NCBI RefSeq assembly: GCF_946227985.1
Contig: NZ_CAMKGL010000001.1
Span: forward strand, 248,001 to 312,000
DNA from: Serratia quinivorans
Lineage (GTDB): Bacteria; Pseudomonadota; Gammaproteobacteria; Enterobacterales; Enterobacteriaceae
Direction of reading: 5' to 3'
Length of the DNA stretch: 64,000 nucleotides
Shown here: positions 56,357 to 64,000 of the stretch, in pieces
Layout of the letters: the number at the start of each line of letters is the position of its first letter
How positions within the stretch are numbered: the first letter of the stretch is position 1
Made by a program: the position numbers and the translations under genes
Notes under the pieces: model-generated
Told to the model about the DNA's origin: nothing
The model's database searches: none
The model's input: the letters and a program-made list of their open reading frames with translations, nothing else

Positions 56357-57439
56357 ATGAGCGTATCCACCGATCCTCTGTCTGCCACCAAGGGGCAACC
56401 CGACGTCAACGTTATGGGGCGTTATCACCATATTCTCCGCCACCGTTTATTGATGATGGGGGTATTGGCATTGGCGATTTTGGGTTCGCTGCTGCTGGAT
56501 TTTACCCTGGGGCCATCCGGACTTTCGCTGTCCTCCCTGTGGCAAACGCTGATGGACCCTGCGGCGGCGGATGCCGGTACGCGGGTGATTGTCTGGGATA
56601 TCCGTTTACCTTACGCCTTGATGGCCGTGGTGGTGGGTTTTGCGCTTGGCCTGGCCGGGGCAGAAATGCAAACTATCCTGAATAACCCGCTTGCCAGCCC
56701 CTTTACCCTCGGGGTGTCTTCTGCCGCCGCTTTCGGCGCGGCATTGGCCATTGTGCTGGGTATTGGTGTGCCGGGCATTCCTGACCAGTGGTTTATTTCC
56801 GCCAATGCGTTTATTTTCGCCTTGTTTGCCGCATTGATGCTGGACGGCATTACACGCTGGACAAGGGTTGCCACCTCAGGGGTGGTGCTGTTCGGGATTG
56901 CGCTGGTGTTCACCTTTAACGCGCTGGTCTCCATGATGCAGTTTATTGCCAGCGAAGACACGTTGCAGGGGCTGGTGTTCTGGACGATGGGTAGCCTGGC
57001 CCGCGCCTCCTGGGACAAACTGGGCATCCTGCTCGGCGTATTTGCCGTGCTGCTGCCGTTGTCGATGATGAGTTCGTGGAAGTTGACCGCGCTGCGTCTG
57101 GGTGAAGATCGGGCGGTGAGCTTCGGCATCGACGTGCGCCGCCTGCGCCTGACCACCTTGCTGCGTATCAGTATTCTTTCCGCATTAGCGGTGGCATTTG
57201 TTGGCCCTATTGGTTTTATCGGCCTGGTAGCGCCACATATTGCCCGTATGATTTTCGGTGAAGATCATCGTTTCTATCTGCCGGCCAGTGCGTTGATTGG
57301 CGCACTGGTGCTGTCGATGGCCTCAGTGGCCTCGAAAAACCTGATCCCGGGGATCATCATTCCGGTCGGCATCGTCACCTCGCTGGTGGGCGTGCCGTTC
57401 TTCCTGAGTATTATTCTGCGTCATCGGGGGAATGTATGA
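56357..57439 (+). CDS. FecCD-family iron-type ABC permease
   Basis: 360-residue BtuC/FecCD-type permease with about 10 helices. Typical segments are IRLPYALMAVVVGFALGLAGAEMQTILNNPLASPFTLGVSSAAAFGAA and GPIGFIGLVAPHIARMIFG, the latter being the ATPase-coupling region. It should move a ferric siderophore, haem or cobalamin. It overlaps the ATPase gene by 4 bp. No periplasmic binding-protein gene lies in this unit. The Fur-like box upstream supports an iron role. Confidence 0.9.
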   Translation: MSVSTDPLSATKGQPDVNVMGRYHHILRHRLLMMGVLALAILGSLLLDFTLGPSGLSLSSLWQTLMDPAAADAGTRVIVWDIRLPYALMAVVVGFALGLAGAEMQTILNNPLASPFTLGVSSAAAFGAALAIVLGIGVPGIPDQWFISANAFIFALFAALMLDGITRWTRVATSGVVLFGIALVFTFNALVSMMQFIASEDTLQGLVFWTMGSLARASWDKLGILLGVFAVLLPLSMMSSWKLTALRLGEDRAVSFGIDVRRLRLTTLLRISILSALAVAFVGPIGFIGLVAPHIARMIFGEDHRFYLPASALIGALVLSMASVASKNLIPGIIIPVGIVTSLVGVPFFLSIILRHRGNV

Positions 57440-58224
57440 GCCAGGGATTGCGTATCGAGCATTTCTCCGCCGGTTATCCGAAGCGTCAGGTGATAAGCGA
57501 TCTGGCGGTGCCAATGTTGCCACGTGGCCAAATCACCGTGCTGCTGGGGCCGAACGGCAGCGGCAAGTCGACGCTGCTGCGCTCGTTGGCCGGGCTGAAC
57601 CCGGCGCAGGGGCAACTGTGGCTCGATGATATCGATCTGATGCAGATGCCTTTTGCCCGTCGGGCCGAGAAAGTGGTGTATTTGCCGCAATCGTTGCCTG
57701 CCGGAGTGCATTTGCACGTGTTGGAGTCGATCATCGTGGCGCAACGCGCCTCGGGCGGCCGCAGCAACGCCGGCAGCGAGTCGGAGGTGATGGCATTGCT
57801 CGAGCAGCTTGGCATCGCACATTTGGCGCTGAGCTACCTCGACCAGCTTTCCGGCGGCCAGAAACAGCTGGTTGGCCTGGCGCAATCACTGATCCGCCAG
57901 CCTTCGCTGCTGTTGCTGGATGAACCGCTGAGCGCGCTCGATCTCAACTACCAGTTCCACGTGATGGATTTGGTGCGCAAAGAGACGCGTAAACGCAATA
58001 TCATCACAGTGGTGGTGGTGCATGACATCAATATAGCCCTGCGCCATGGTGACCATGTGCTGATGCTGCAGGACGGTGAGTTGATTGCCGACGGTACGCC
58101 GGAAGAGGTGATCACGCCGCAGAGTTTGGCGCGGGTGTATGGCGTTCGCGGGCGTATTGAGCGTTGTTCGCAGGGCACCCCGCAGGTGTTGATCGACGGG
58201 TTGGTGAACCAGCCGGTGGTTTGA
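57436..58224 (+). CDS. Iron-type ABC transporter ATPase
   Basis: 262-residue ATPase of the FepC/BtuD class. Walker A GPNGSGKS (about 39-46), signature LSGGQKQLV, Walker B LLLLDEPLSALD and the switch histidine in VVVVHDINIA are all intact. It pairs with the permease it overlaps by ATGA. The downstream, convergent TonB receptor suggests joint use in siderophore import. Confidence 0.92.
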   Translation: MSQGLRIEHFSAGYPKRQVISDLAVPMLPRGQITVLLGPNGSGKSTLLRSLAGLNPAQGQLWLDDIDLMQMPFARRAEKVVYLPQSLPAGVHLHVLESIIVAQRASGGRSNAGSESEVMALLEQLGIAHLALSYLDQLSGGQKQLVGLAQSLIRQPSLLLLDEPLSALDLNYQFHVMDLVRKETRKRNIITVVVVHDINIALRHGDHVLMLQDGELIADGTPEEVITPQSLARVYGVRGRIERCSQGTPQVLIDGLVNQPVV

Positions 58225-58242
58225 AAAAAACTGAAAAATCAT

Positions 58243-58268
58243 AAGGCCCCGATCTCGGGGCCTTTTTT
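58243..58268. terminator. Terminator between the ABC unit and the TonB receptor gene
   Basis: AAGGCCCCG-atct-CGGGGCCTT followed by six Ts on the plus strand; an A-rich stretch before it makes it usable from the minus side too. Confidence 0.9.
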
Positions 58269-58274
58269 ATCGCA

Positions 58275-60263
58275 TCAGAAGTTGTAGGTCATGCCGAGGG
58301 TGTAACGACGGCCATCCAACACGGTATTGTAGTTGTCGTAATCCACGGTTTTGTCGAGGATGTTGTAAACCCCGCCGGTGACCTGCAGGTTTTTGTTCGC
58401 CTGGTAGCTCAGGCCAGCGTCAACAAAGGTGTAAGACGGGGTGCTCTTGGCCATTGACGTGCGGCTGAGGTATTCCGATGTTTTGCTGCGGAAGTTAACG
58501 CGTGACCACAGGCTGACGTCCTCAGTTGCCTGCCAATCCAGCACGCTGTTAATCATATGTTTTGGCATCTTGTTCAGCGCCTGGCCCTGGAATTCCCCAC
58601 TTTTCTGTTCAGATGAGGTATAGGTGTAGTTGGTATTCCACTTCCAGTCTTTGCTGATCTGCCAGCCAAAGGTGGTTTCTATGCCGCGCATATTGGCTTT
58701 ATCAACGTTGGTACGGTCGCTGATAAAGTCATACTGTTCACCGCCAATGTTACAGTCCGGGGTCTCTTCACAGCGTCTGACTTCGGTGATCTTGTCTTTG
58801 AAATCGGTGTTAAACAGGGTCACGCCGGCGTTCAGGCCTTGCTGGTTATCCCACATAACGGCGATTTCTTCGCTCAGGCTTTTCTCTGGCTGCAGATCCG
58901 GGTTGCCGACAATAATCCCTTTACGTGAGCCACCGCCAGTTTCCTGGCCCCAGCCGGCGGAGGATTGGCGCAGATCCGGCGAGCGATAGCCGGCGGAAAC
59001 GCCGCCTTTCAGCGTAAATTGTTCGGTCAGGTGCCAGACGCCGTACATGCGCGGTGTCCAGTGATTACCGTAGTTCTGGTCCTGATCCATACGGATACCG
59101 CTGGTCAGGCTGAAGTCGTTGGTCATCGCCCATTCGTCTTCGGCAAACAGCGCCCAACTCCAGCGAGTTAGCTGGTTCAGGCCTTGAGCCGCCTTAAGCT
59201 TGTTGCCGCTGTCGCTCAGTTTTTCGTAACGGTACTGGCCGCCCAGGTTCAGCATATGGGCGCCCAGTTCAAACTGGTTTTGGGTATTGAAGAGGGTGTT
59301 ATACATCTTCATATTGCGGCCCGGGTTATTGGTTTCTTCACGCTGGATGTAGCTGGTGGTATTGCCAAAATCGTAATAACCGTTATGCGTCAGGGCATAG
59401 TTGGTGCGGGTATACTTGCTTTCGCTGACTTTGTTTGGGTTGCATTTTCCTTTGCTGCAACGCTCTGCAGCCACCGACATACCCGGCGTACTGTTACGGT
59501 CCTGCAGCGAGCGACCAACTTCAAAGTCGAATTCGTTTTTATCATCCGGTGTCAGGCTAAACACCGCGGTGCCGCTGCGCATGCGCTGTTCGTTGAAGCC
59601 GTTGACGATTTTATCCTCGGCGCGGCGCGACAGCAGGCCGTTGACCCGCAGGCCCAGCAGGCCGTCAATCAGCGGACCGGAAGCGTAGGCGTTGGTCTGG
59701 AACAGATCGCCGGAGTCGCTGCGTTCCTGGAAGGTGGCGTCACCATGCAGTGAGCCTTTCCATTCCGTTCTGGAAGTCTTGCGGGTGATGACGTTGATCA
59801 CGCCGCCCATGGCATCGGAGCCGTACAGCGAAGACATCGGGCCGCGCACCACTTCGATGCGTTCAATGGCTTCCAGCGGTGGCAACCAACCTTGTTCAAT
59901 GCCTGAGTTGTCGCTGTTCGGGCGGGTGCCACGGGTGTCTACGCGTTTGCCGTCGACCAGGATCAGCGTGTATTTGGAGGACATACCGCGGATGCTGATA
60001 TCGCTGCTGCTGGCACCGCCGGTCACCACCACGCCCGGTACGTCTTTCAATGCATCGGTAATGTCGCGGTAGGCTTTGTCTTCAATTTGCTGACGTGGGA
60101 TCACCGAGATAGAGGCGGCGGAATCCTGGATTTTTTGCTGGAAACCTGAGGCGGTCACCACCATGGTGTCCTGAGCGTCATTCTGTGGTGCGGCGAACGC
60201 GCCGGCGCTGCCGAGTGAGGCAATAATCAGTGCGGTGAGCGGGTTATAACGTGGCTTTTCCAT
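58275..60263 (-). CDS. TonB-dependent siderophore receptor, CirA-like
   Basis: 662-residue outer-membrane receptor, close to CirA in length (663). Signal peptide to about residue 24 (GAFA|APQND), TonB box in DTMVVTASG, plug domain with SIRGMSSKYTLILVDGKRVDTRG and IERIEVVRGPMSSLYGSDAMGGVINVITRK, then the 22-strand barrel ending in MTYNF. CirA takes up catecholate siderophores such as linearised enterobactin products and is the colicin I receptor. Synteny near lysP supports a CirA relationship, but the extracellular loops differ, so the ligand is open. MEKPRYNPLT at 60263 is the start; a Fur-like palindrome lies upstream. Confidence 0.9.
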   Translation of the reverse strand: MEKPRYNPLTALIIASLGSAGAFAAPQNDAQDTMVVTASGFQQKIQDSAASISVIPRQQIEDKAYRDITDALKDVPGVVVTGGASSSDISIRGMSSKYTLILVDGKRVDTRGTRPNSDNSGIEQGWLPPLEAIERIEVVRGPMSSLYGSDAMGGVINVITRKTSRTEWKGSLHGDATFQERSDSGDLFQTNAYASGPLIDGLLGLRVNGLLSRRAEDKIVNGFNEQRMRSGTAVFSLTPDDKNEFDFEVGRSLQDRNSTPGMSVAAERCSKGKCNPNKVSESKYTRTNYALTHNGYYDFGNTTSYIQREETNNPGRNMKMYNTLFNTQNQFELGAHMLNLGGQYRYEKLSDSGNKLKAAQGLNQLTRWSWALFAEDEWAMTNDFSLTSGIRMDQDQNYGNHWTPRMYGVWHLTEQFTLKGGVSAGYRSPDLRQSSAGWGQETGGGSRKGIIVGNPDLQPEKSLSEEIAVMWDNQQGLNAGVTLFNTDFKDKITEVRRCEETPDCNIGGEQYDFISDRTNVDKANMRGIETTFGWQISKDWKWNTNYTYTSSEQKSGEFQGQALNKMPKHMINSVLDWQATEDVSLWSRVNFRSKTSEYLSRTSMAKSTPSYTFVDAGLSYQANKNLQVTGGVYNILDKTVDYDNYNTVLDGRRYTLGMTYNF

Positions 60264-60415
60264 GAGGCAAACCTTTCCTGGTCTGATGTAAATCGACAAA
60301 GTTTCGATTTAACGTTTTGAATAATAAGTAGAAACGGAGCCTCGTCGTTGCGAGGTTCATCGTTCCGTCAGTATTTCGTCAGGCCATTGTAAGGATTTCA
60401 AACAAAATGTAAACG

Positions 60416-60438
60416 CAAATGATAATTCGTATCATTTG
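60416..60438. promoter_or_regulatory. Fur box upstream of the TonB receptor
   Basis: Perfect 9-bp arms CAAATGATA / TATCATTTG around ATTCG form an extended Fur-type palindrome 153 bp before the receptor start. Confidence 0.82.
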
Positions 60439-60480
60439 TATGTCTATGGTGGGGAGGGGATTAACCGTATGAATTAAAGG

Positions 60481-60510
60481 GAAAACCGGTGCGACAGGAC
60501 GTGCACCGGT
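60481..60510 (-). terminator. Terminator of the ribose-type ABC unit
   Basis: On the minus strand ACCGGTGC-acgtcctgtc-GCACCGGT is followed by TTTTCCCTTT, 8 bp after the permease stop. Confidence 0.8.
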
Positions 60511-60517
60511 GGAACCA

Positions 60518-61513
60518 TCAGCGCTTCTGGATGTAGGTGATCGCCAACGCCAAAGCGAGCACCAGGCCTTTGATAATGTCCATGGCGTAGTAGGGGACCG
60601 AGAGCATAACCAGGCCGTTTTGCAGTACGCCGAGGATCACCGCACCGACCAGCGTGCCGAGCGCGTTGGGCTTGCCGGAGCCGGCCAGCGAAAAACCAAT
60701 GTAGGCGGCGGCGACCGCATCCATCAGATAACCGCCGCCGGCGTTCACCTGCGAGGAACCGATACGTGACGCCAGCAGTATGCCGCCAAGCGAGGCCAGC
60801 AGCGCTGAAATGACATAGGCGGCAACCCTGTAACGTACGGTGCGAATGCCCGACAGGCGTGCCGCTTCCGGATTACCGCCGATGGCGTACATGCGGCGGC
60901 CATGCTTGGTCAACGACAGGAAAAGCTGCACCACCAGGGTGACCGCCAACATGATCAACACGATCACCGGTACCTGACCCAGAGACGAGAAGATGTCTGG
61001 GATCAGGCCTTCCGCCATGTCACCGCTCGGCAGCAGCATATTCTGGGTGATGGATCCGCCGTAGCTGTAGGTCATCGCCACCCCCTGGATCACGAACAGA
61101 CTGGCCAGGGTTGCCAGCATATCGGGGATTTTCAGCACCACGATCAGGAAGGCGTTGAACAGGCCAACCAACGTACAAATCAGCAATGTCAGCACGATCG
61201 CACCGGTAGTCCCGAAGCCGTACCAGACAAACAGCGAAACCACCAGGGCGTTGGCCAGTGACGCGGTAGAACCGACGGAAAGGTCAAATCCGCCGACCGA
61301 CAGTGAGATGGAGACCCCGATGGCGATTACCGTGACGATGGCTATCGAACGTAAGATATTGATGATGTTGTTAGGATCGAGAAAGTTGTCCGACGCCAGT
61401 CCGAACAGGGCAATCAGCGCGACAACGGTGAGTAACATCCCCCATTTGTAGAGAAACTCAAACAGCTGATGGCGCCTGGGCTGCGTATTCTGCAGGGATA
61501 ATTCTTTACTCAC
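60518..61513 (-). CDS. Ribose-type (RbsC/AraH family) ABC permease
   Basis: 331-residue BPD_transp_2 permease with about 9-10 helices. Family segments are DNFLDPNNIINILRSIAIVTVIAIGVSISLSVGGFDLSVGS and RRMYAIGGNPEAARLSGI, followed by AAAYIGFSLAGSGKPNALGTLVGAVILGVLQNGL. Such permeases import sugars, autoinducer-2 or related compounds. It overlaps the ATPase by 4 bp. The substrate is unknown and no binding protein gene is beside it. Confidence 0.9.
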   Translation of the reverse strand: MSKELSLQNTQPRRHQLFEFLYKWGMLLTVVALIALFGLASDNFLDPNNIINILRSIAIVTVIAIGVSISLSVGGFDLSVGSTASLANALVVSLFVWYGFGTTGAIVLTLLICTLVGLFNAFLIVVLKIPDMLATLASLFVIQGVAMTYSYGGSITQNMLLPSGDMAEGLIPDIFSSLGQVPVIVLIMLAVTLVVQLFLSLTKHGRRMYAIGGNPEAARLSGIRTVRYRVAAYVISALLASLGGILLASRIGSSQVNAGGGYLMDAVAAAYIGFSLAGSGKPNALGTLVGAVILGVLQNGLVMLSVPYYAMDIIKGLVLALALAITYIQKR

Positions 61514-63021
61514 GCTGGGGTTCCTCCGGTGGAATACAGTAATAGGGTTTCTTCATCAATCTCGGCGGCGTCAAGTTCCGCCACTATCCGGCCATCCCAC
61601 AGCACGCAGATGCGATCGCATAAACCGACCAGCTCCGAAAATTCGCCGGAAGCATAGATAATGCCTTTACCCTCGCGTGCCAGACTGTCGATCTGGGTGA
61701 ATAATTCCTGTTTGGCCTTGATATCCACGCCCTTGGTCGGCTCATCGAAAATCAGGACCTTAGCGTCGCCGCGTAACCATTTGCCAATGGCCACTTTTTG
61801 CTGGTTACCGCCGGAAAGCCTGGCCAGCCGCTGCTGTGGGCCGGAGGCGCGAATGTTCAGGCGTTGCATGATATCCAGAGCCCAACGCAGTTCCTGACGA
61901 CGACTGAACAGGCTCCAGCGCGAGAAGCTGTCGTCGGCGCTGACGCTCAGGTTCATCGGAATGGCTTCATCGATAAAAATGCCTTCTTTGCGCCGCTCTT
62001 CCGGCACCAGTGCCAGCCCTTGTTCAACGCTGAGATGCGGCGCACGTGGGGCCCAGGATTGACCCAGCAGTTCGCCTTGTGCAACCCGTGCCGGCGTGGC
62101 GCCGAACAGCGCCTTGCACAGCTCGGTTTTGCCCGCCCCGGCCAGCCCGGCAATGCCGAGGATTTCCCCCTGATACAGCCGCAGGTTGACGTCGCGCAGC
62201 TTGTGACGATCGCTCAGGCCCTCCACCTGCAGCAGCGGGCGGGAACCGTGCGGTGGGCGTGGCGGCGGGAAGATATCATGCAATTGATGACCGAGCATTT
62301 TCTCGACTATCTGTTCACCGCTCAGCCCCTGCATGGCATCCTCGCTGACGTGGCGACCATCGCGCAGTACGGTCAGGCGGTCGCAGATCTCGCTCAGTTC
62401 ATGAATGCGGTGTGAAATAAATACCACGCCGATGCCTTCGGACTTAAGGCGACGCACCACGCGGAACAGCCGTTCGCTTTCGGCGCGATCGAGCGGGGCG
62501 GTAGGTTCATCAAGCACCAGAAAGCGACAGCGATGGGAAAGCGCGCGCGCCAGCAGCACCTGCTGTTTTTCCGCCAGCGTGCACTCGGCCAAACGTTGGC
62601 GAAGGTTAATGGTGAGATCCAACTGGGCCAGTAACTGCGCCGCCTGGCGGTACAGTTGCGCCCAGTTCAGCAAATGCCCTGGCTCATTTAGCCAGTCGAG
62701 CATGATGTTTTCCGCCACCGACAGCGTGGGGATCAGCGCCACATCCACTTCCTGCTGCACCACGTGGATCCCATGCTGACGAGCCTGCAGCGGCGAATGA
62801 ATTTCCACTTTTTGCCCGTCGATAAAGATCTCGCCACGGTAATGATGGTGCGCGCCGGAGAGGATCGCCATCAGCGTGGATTTGCCTGCGCCGTTAGCGC
62901 CGACCAGTGCATGGGTAGAGCCGCCCTGCAGGGTGAAGTCGACGTTTTGCAGTGCGTTGAAGCCGGCAAAAGCGATCGAGATATTGCGCATCTCTAAGCG
63001 CGAGGGCGTATGGGTTGGCAT
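61510..63021 (-). CDS. Ribose-type (RbsA family) ABC ATPase, two domains
   Basis: 503-residue tandem ATPase. The first domain has Walker A GANGAGKS (about 41-48), an unusual signature ECTLAEKQQV in place of LSVAEQQ-like, and Walker B LVLDEPTAPLD; the second has a degenerate P-loop GLAGAGKT, a canonical LSGGNQQKVAIGKWL and Walker B LIFDEPTKGVDIKA. That asymmetry is normal for RbsA-type proteins. It is the first gene of the unit and lies 205 bp downstream of puuR on the same strand. Confidence 0.9.
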   Translation of the reverse strand: MPTHTPSRLEMRNISIAFAGFNALQNVDFTLQGGSTHALVGANGAGKSTLMAILSGAHHHYRGEIFIDGQKVEIHSPLQARQHGIHVVQQEVDVALIPTLSVAENIMLDWLNEPGHLLNWAQLYRQAAQLLAQLDLTINLRQRLAECTLAEKQQVLLARALSHRCRFLVLDEPTAPLDRAESERLFRVVRRLKSEGIGVVFISHRIHELSEICDRLTVLRDGRHVSEDAMQGLSGEQIVEKMLGHQLHDIFPPPRPPHGSRPLLQVEGLSDRHKLRDVNLRLYQGEILGIAGLAGAGKTELCKALFGATPARVAQGELLGQSWAPRAPHLSVEQGLALVPEERRKEGIFIDEAIPMNLSVSADDSFSRWSLFSRRQELRWALDIMQRLNIRASGPQQRLARLSGGNQQKVAIGKWLRGDAKVLIFDEPTKGVDIKAKQELFTQIDSLAREGKGIIYASGEFSELVGLCDRICVLWDGRIVAELDAAEIDEETLLLYSTGGTPA

Positions 63022-63081
63022 AGTGTGATTAAAAGACGTTTAGGTGTTTAGATGGCCAAGGTAACTCTTTTGTAACACAGA

Positions 63082-63096
63082 TTGCGTTTTTCGCAA
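63082..63096. promoter_or_regulatory. Inverted repeat upstream of the ABC ATPase gene
   Basis: TTGCG-ttttt-CGCAA is a perfect short palindrome 60 bp before the ATPase start. It may be an operator for the ABC unit; the regulator is not known. Confidence 0.4.
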
Positions 63097-63226
63097 CAAA
63101 CTAAATGGCATAACCAGGAGGAAAATAATCTTTCGCCGATGAGGCGCCCGTTCGGAGGCGATGGCAAAACTGAACGGAAAGCCGCGGCAAGGGAATAGCT
63201 GCCAGCGCCATCCCCTTGTCGGTTTA

Positions 63227-63784
63227 TCAGAAGGTCGTCGGGGTGTGGGCGCTGACAATGCGGCAGACGCGCGCCGAAGTATTGCTGAAACTGTGGGGAA
63301 TGCCGGTGTTGATGGCATAACTCTGACCGGCGGTCAGGCAGTGAGTCTGACCGTTGATGGTCAGCATGATCTCGCCTTCCAGCAGGGTACCGATCTCCTC
63401 GCCCTGATGCTTGATTTTCTCGCCGGTGGTGGTGCCGGGCTGGTAGGTTTCCAGCATCATCGCCAGGTTGCGGGTTGGGTTACCGTTGTGCACCAGCTTC
63501 ATCGAGACCCCCTGGCTGCCGATTTCGATCAGATCTTCGGCCTCGATCACCACTTTGGGTTCATTGGCGGCCTCTGGTTCGGCAAAGAATGCAGACAGCG
63601 ACAGCCCATAGACCTTCAGCAACTTTTGCAGCGTACTGATGGCCGGACTGACCTTGTCCTGCTCGATGGTGCTGATTGCGCTGTGGGTTAACCCGGACAG
63701 TTCGGCGACCCGGCGCTGCGACAAACCCAATTGCAGACGGATCTGTGACAGGCGCTTACCCGGCGCCAAGCTGACTTCGCTCAT
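63227..63784 (-). CDS. puuR: Putrescine utilisation repressor PuuR
   Basis: 185-residue regulator, same length as E. coli PuuR and nearly identical in long stretches. The XRE-type HTH is at about 9-62 (GKRLSQIRLQLGLSQRRVAELSGLTHSAISTIEQDKVSPAIS content) and a cupin sensor domain at 110-180 (HQGEEIGTLLEGEIMLTING, then GQSYAINTGIPHSFSNTS). It represses putrescine degradation genes until putrescine is present. MSEVSLAPGKRL at 63784 is the start, with AAGGA upstream. Its partner puu genes must lie beyond the window. Confidence 0.95.
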   Translation of the reverse strand: MSEVSLAPGKRLSQIRLQLGLSQRRVAELSGLTHSAISTIEQDKVSPAISTLQKLLKVYGLSLSAFFAEPEAANEPKVVIEAEDLIEIGSQGVSMKLVHNGNPTRNLAMMLETYQPGTTTGEKIKHQGEEIGTLLEGEIMLTINGQTHCLTAGQSYAINTGIPHSFSNTSARVCRIVSAHTPTTF

Positions 63785-63889
63785 AGTGGTACATCCTTCT
63801 GGTAGGGACAACAGGCAGAAATGAATATCGGTGTCAGGTGCCTGTCTGAGTGAGTTGGACACGGCATGATATCGGTAGTTGCGACCAAT

Positions 63890-63909
63890 TTGGAAAATAT
63901 ATTGCCCAT
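63890..63909. promoter_or_regulatory. Putative PuuR operator
   Basis: TTGGAAAATATATTGCCCAT is close to the palindromic PuuR site known in E. coli (TGGACAATATATTGACCA core), 106 bp upstream of puuR. A weaker similar site, GGTCAATATTTTATC, is at 63969-63983. They would control puuR and a divergent gene outside the window. Confidence 0.6.
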
Positions 63910-64000
63910 CACCACCCCCGTTCTGGCGGAAGAAATTCTGCACACAAAAAAGCAGTTAACGCCTTTTCGGTCAATATTTTATCAATTTAGCAGTCGGTGG

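Overview
The window is ordinary gamma-proteobacterial chromosome from an enterobacterium, most likely a Serratia (S. proteamaculans / liquefaciens type). Gene content and order follow the E. coli 47-50 min region (rcsDB-micF-ompC; proL-yejM-yejL-yejK-rplY-radD-rsuA-bcr-yejG-yejFEBA-pdeN-mepS-lpxT-yeiR; yeiQ-yeiP-yeiW-setB; fruBKA; nfo-yeiH-yeiE-lysP-cirA). The extra genes fit Serratia: an RQK-type B3 metallo-beta-lactamase homologue, tandem tRNA-Ser/tRNA-Thr and ERIC elements. The species assignment is inference. I see no prophage, integrase, transposase or CRISPR array.

Layout. 1-6650: end of rcsC, the Rcs phosphorelay genes rcsB and rcsD, an MFS transporter directly upstream of rcsD, then the divergent micF sRNA and ompC porin gene with OmpR-like sites between them. 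6700-12730 is an accessory block: VOC protein, TetR regulator with two palindromic operators facing a DUF1348 gene, LysR regulator divergent from the B3-RQK metallo-beta-lactamase-like gene, a His/Met-rich DUF2946 protein divergent from a PepSY membrane protein, and osmE. 12838-13744: three tRNA genes enclosing two very small genes, one of them an unlisted 47-residue lipoprotein. 13823-32975 is the conserved yej/yei block (LPS sensor YejM, nucleoid protein YejK, L25, RadD, RsuA, Bcr, the YejABEF peptide importer, c-di-GMP phosphodiesterase PdeN, MepS, LpxT, YeiR).

33000-45150: an orphan mini-pilin, a divergent hexuronate pair (YeiQ/UxuB-type reductase and UxuA), EfpL, a Mtr-type tryptophan permease under a TrpR-like box, YeiW, SetB, a TMAO reductase pair and a Nudix hydrolase. 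ERIC repeats sit at the 3' ends of several of these genes. 45250-49170: the fruBKA operon behind two Cra boxes, followed by a DinJ/YafQ-type toxin-antitoxin pair with an unusually long gene overlap. 49989-54838: nfo, yeiH, yeiE, lysP. 54898-64000: a degenerate GGDEF membrane protein, an iron-type ABC permease/ATPase pair and a CirA-like TonB receptor, with Fur-like boxes upstream of the permease and the receptor, a ribose-type ABC permease/ATPase pair, and puuR with its putative operator at the window edge.

No clearly new multi-gene system is visible. The most noteworthy points are the altered zinc ligands of the metallo-beta-lactamase-like protein, the YafQ-type toxin with a basic N-terminal extension encoded inside its antitoxin gene, the GGDEF protein that has lost its catalytic motif, two ABC importers with no binding protein nearby, the mini-pilin, and the pairing of yeiQ with uxuA.
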